In this document: positions 61,951-64,000 of the stretch, one piece after another
How the letters are laid out: each line of letters begins with the position of its first letter
Numbering within the stretch: the stretch's first letter is position 1
Assembly: GCF_030034735.1 (NCBI RefSeq)
Contig: NZ_CP125370.1
Coordinates: 5,627,001 to 5,691,000, forward strand
Length of the DNA: 64,000 nt
Direction of reading: 5' to 3'
DNA from: Paenibacillus sp. RC334
GTDB lineage: Bacteria > Bacillota > Bacilli > Paenibacillales > Paenibacillaceae
The notes under the pieces: model-generated
Told to the model about the DNA's origin: nothing
Seen by the model: only the letters and a program-made list of their open reading frames with translations
Database searches by the model: none
Position numbers and translations under genes: made by a program

Positions 61951-62487
61951 ATGATATTACACAAAGGGGAGACCCTATTTCGACAAGGAGAATCCGGCCC
62001 TCTGTATCAGTTAAAGAGTGGCTTGTTAAAAATCATCCGAGTCCATGAGGATGGCTCACAAATTTTAGTCAACGTTATTGTGCCCGATGAAATTATCCCG
62101 CACCACTCCCTAATCAGCCCCAATCCTTATTATGGTACAGCGGTGGCGCTGGTAACCTCTGAGGTTGAGGTTCTGTCGCAAAAAGAATGGTATCAGGCGC
62201 TGGAGCAGGACCCGGCTCAATGTCGGGCTATCGCTTTGCAGCTACAGGACAAGTTGCGCATGATGCAGCAACGAATTGACCAGCTCACCGAGGTGTCACC
62301 TGCCGAGAAGCTTCGGAAGCTTCAACGCTGGTTCCACTCCTATATCGCCCCCGCCACGTTAACGGACGTGCTGACGCAGGAGGAAATCGGCCAGTTCATC
62401 GGGCTGCGCCGGGAGACGATTAACCGGCTATTGCGCGCTTCAAGCGCTCCTTCTGCAAAAGATGATGGCGATAATGCATCTCGATAA
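61951..62487 (+). CDS. Crp/Fnr-family transcriptional regulator
   Basis: The protein (about 178 residues) has a cyclic-nucleotide-binding-like barrel (LHKGETLFRQGESGPLYQLK, HEDGSQILVNVIVPDEIIP) without the cysteine cluster of Fnr, and a winged helix (LTQEEIGQFIGLRRETINRL). The frame extends eight codons upstream; the ATG at 61951 with GGAGG 12 bases upstream is preferred, with moderate certainty. Its last 68 bases overlap the convergent DinB gene. Confidence 0.85.
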   Translation: MILHKGETLFRQGESGPLYQLKSGLLKIIRVHEDGSQILVNVIVPDEIIPHHSLISPNPYYGTAVALVTSEVEVLSQKEWYQALEQDPAQCRAIALQLQDKLRMMQQRIDQLTEVSPAEKLRKLQRWFHSYIAPATLTDVLTQEEIGQFIGLRRETINRLLRASSAPSAKDDGDNASR

Positions 62488-62944
62488 GCGTAAACCACTC
62501 TCCAGCGTTCAACGCGCCGAATCTGGGATGAGAAACGGTAGACTTCCCTGCTGTTTCCCCAACGTTCGGCTCAATCTCTCTCATTTTGCCAATTACAACG
62601 TTTAATCCCTCCACAATTTCTTCTTTGCCAGTCGGTTGCGGGGGAGTGTACTGCGGGGATGGCGGGACCTGGATACGCACGGGCGGAAAGCCTCCCAGAT
62701 CAAAAATGGCCGTGCCTGCCTCCGTTTTAGTCCCTATCTCTCCATCTGGCTTTAGACAAAGATCAATGTTCTTCAGATGCATATAAAGAGCAGAGTTCAC
62801 CAAATGAAGGTACATTTTTCCAAGCGACCATTCGCCCTCCTGCGGTGTGTACTGCAATTGCTCCAAGCTAAAGTGGTCCAATTCAAGAAGATAATGTTGT
62901 ACCGTTTGTTCAAAACGCTGCAATGTTTCGGTTGTTGTATTCAT
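62420..62944 (-). CDS. DinB-family protein
   Basis: The 174-residue four-helix-bundle protein of the DinB/YfiT type has the metal His residues at HLVNSALY (helix 2) and HYRHHLLQ near the C-terminus. Members include thiol transferases that use bacillithiol; the substrate is unknown. The 3' end overlaps the convergent Crp-family gene by 68 bases. Confidence 0.85.
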   Translation of the reverse strand: MNTTTETLQRFEQTVQHYLLELDHFSLEQLQYTPQEGEWSLGKMYLHLVNSALYMHLKNIDLCLKPDGEIGTKTEAGTAIFDLGGFPPVRIQVPPSPQYTPPQPTGKEEIVEGLNVVIGKMREIEPNVGETAGKSTVSHPRFGALNAGEWFTLIEMHYRHHLLQKERLKRAIAG

Positions 62945-62987
62945 ATACTATTAACTGCCCCTCTCCTTCAAGTAGCTTTACTATACA

Positions 62988-63022
62988 AAAATGCTACTGA
63001 CAGCCTTATGTCAGTAGCATTT
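62988..63022 (-). terminator. Terminator of the WYL regulator
   Basis: AAATGCTACTGACA and TGTCAGTAGCATTT form a 14-bp stem followed by TTG; the stop codon of the gene lies in the stem. Confidence 0.88.
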
Positions 63023-63955
63023 CAACATTTTTTCGACTTCCGATCGTACCCGATCCCGGAGCGATTCAGGCTCCAGCACGACCATATCTGCACCCCACCC
63101 GAGTATCCATTGTAGTAATTCCTCTGGCTGCCTGACGCGGAAAAGTACATGCAGTCCATCCGCACGCTCCTCTACAGCCTCCATGTAAAAATTGTTCGCT
63201 TCCTTCACTTTATCAGCGATATCCGAACGGGCTAATATACGAACACGTACATGGCGATCATCGGTTTGCTTATAATCCTGCAAATTAAAATCGATGGGGA
63301 ACTGAAACCTTTCTTCCAGCACGATAAGCTCGTCCATCCGGGACAAGCGGAAATGGCGAAGTTGCTGCCGCAATTCGCATTGCCCAATCAACATCCACGA
63401 ACCACGAATCAGCACAAGCCCATAGGGGGCGACCACACGCACACTTTGACGATTCCCGTCAGCCTCTGGCATTCTTTTGGAATAGCCGAACCGTACCTTC
63501 CGTTTTCCCAATATAGCGAGACGCAACGTTTCCAAACAGGTTTTCTCTTTAAGGTTTGCCCCTTCACCCACCGCGAGCAGTCTGATGGTCGTACGCACCC
63601 GGGAAACTTCCCTGTGAACACTCTCCGGTAGAATAGCTTCAATCTTTCTGCGAGAAGCCTGCGCCTTAATGCCGTAATCTGCATCAAATTTTTGTTCAAC
63701 AAAATCTGTCCCGATTAGCAACGCTACGGCTTCTTCCACGCTAAAGCTCACCGGGGGCAAAAAATATCCCTCCATCAGGGAATATCCAATGCCGGGTGCA
63801 CCTATAATCGGCACACCCGATTCGCTTAGTGCCTGAATATCCCGATAGATGGTTCTCACACTTGTTTCGAATATGGCCGCCAAATCCTCGGCTCGTAAAA
63901 TATCTTTACGTTGCAATTCTAGCAAGATAGCTAGCAGGCGGTCTGTTTTGTTCAT
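63011..63955 (-). CDS. WYL-domain transcriptional regulator (YafY type)
   Basis: The 314-residue protein has an N-terminal HTH_11 (LRAEDLAAIFETSVRTIYRD then IQALSESGVPIIGAPG), a WYL domain at about 135-215 (RKVRFGYSKR, VRVVAPYGLVLIRGSWMLIG) and a C-terminal WCX-like extension (ILARSDIADKVKE, LLQWILGWGADMVVLEPE). WYL domains bind single-stranded nucleic acid or other ligands; many such regulators respond to DNA damage or control defence genes. Stand-alone gene. Confidence 0.9.
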   Translation of the reverse strand: MNKTDRLLAILLELQRKDILRAEDLAAIFETSVRTIYRDIQALSESGVPIIGAPGIGYSLMEGYFLPPVSFSVEEAVALLIGTDFVEQKFDADYGIKAQASRRKIEAILPESVHREVSRVRTTIRLLAVGEGANLKEKTCLETLRLAILGKRKVRFGYSKRMPEADGNRQSVRVVAPYGLVLIRGSWMLIGQCELRQQLRHFRLSRMDELIVLEERFQFPIDFNLQDYKQTDDRHVRVRILARSDIADKVKEANNFYMEAVEERADGLHVLFRVRQPEELLQWILGWGADMVVLEPESLRDRVRSEVEKMLKCY

Positions 63956-64000
63956 ACCACGGCACCCTCTCTGGAAGGATCTAAAATACAGTAATACAAA

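Noticed and set aside
1..64000. CRISPR arrays, tRNA or rRNA genes, complete insertion sequences
   Set aside because: No regularly spaced short repeats, cloverleaf-like GGTTCGAATCC segments, rRNA motifs or intact transposase genes with terminal repeats were seen by eye.

Overview
The window is chromosomal DNA from a Gram-positive, spore-forming bacterium, most probably Paenibacillus of the P. polymyxa group. The support is a surface protein with S-layer homology domains, a YheC/D-type spore-associated protein, a Spo0E-like remnant, AbrB-type regulators, an xpt-pbuX operon under a guanine riboswitch, strong AGGAGG ribosome sites and a peptide quorum-sensing receptor of a type known from Paenibacillus. 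No rRNA, tRNA or CRISPR array was seen.

Layout. 1-8.4 kb: the 5' part of a secreted YVTN-propeller/SLH protein, a response regulator with a BTAD output domain, and a very large hybrid kinase with two kinase modules. Remnants of a mobile element (serine-recombinase tail, HNH-like protein) lie against the kinase promoter. 8.4-12.1 kb: an Rpn-type nuclease and a polar amino-acid (cystine-type) ABC transporter whose permease is frameshifted. 12.1-23 kb: two complete nickel/peptide-type ABC importers in tandem on the minus strand. The upstream one sits behind a cobalamin riboswitch with a terminator; the downstream NikABCDE-like one sits behind a promoter overlapped by a perfect Fur box. 23.1-23.5 kb: a 43-residue membrane peptide gene with a convergent antisense RNA, which I read as an unannotated type I toxin-antitoxin locus. 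23.6-25.8 kb: pbuX-xpt.

26-37 kb: a rhamnose/rhamnoside block with rhaBAD, an AraC regulator, a cytosolic rhamnosidase-like glycosidase, a beta-glucoside-type PTS permease and a second AraC regulator. 37-49.7 kb: a membrane protein with a GDYXXLXY domain, homocysteine methyltransferase, a permease/D-2-hydroxyacid dehydrogenase pair facing a CitST/DcuSR-type two-component system, pyrK-pyrD (pyrD frameshifted), rlmN and a Rob-like AraC regulator.

49.8-58.4 kb is the accessory region. It has three AbrB proteins with zinc ribbons, an RRNPP/AloR-like receptor overlapping a short exported-peptide gene, rearranged partial duplications, a broken spo0E-like gene, direct repeats carrying a promoter, a group of small secreted proteins (one frameshifted, one headless) and a decayed antitoxin/toxin pair. 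58.4-64 kb returns to ordinary genes: VOC protein, YheC/D protein, glutathione peroxidase, TetR-SDR-Crp, DinB and a WYL regulator.

Three genes (10573-10577, 46341-46346, 57011-57015) are each broken by one base in a homopolymer run, and each reads through if that base is corrected. This may reflect sequencing error rather than biology. The most interesting signals are the toxin/antisense locus near 23.3 kb, the receptor-peptide pair near 52.3 kb with its secreted-protein neighbourhood, and the differently controlled twin metal importers.
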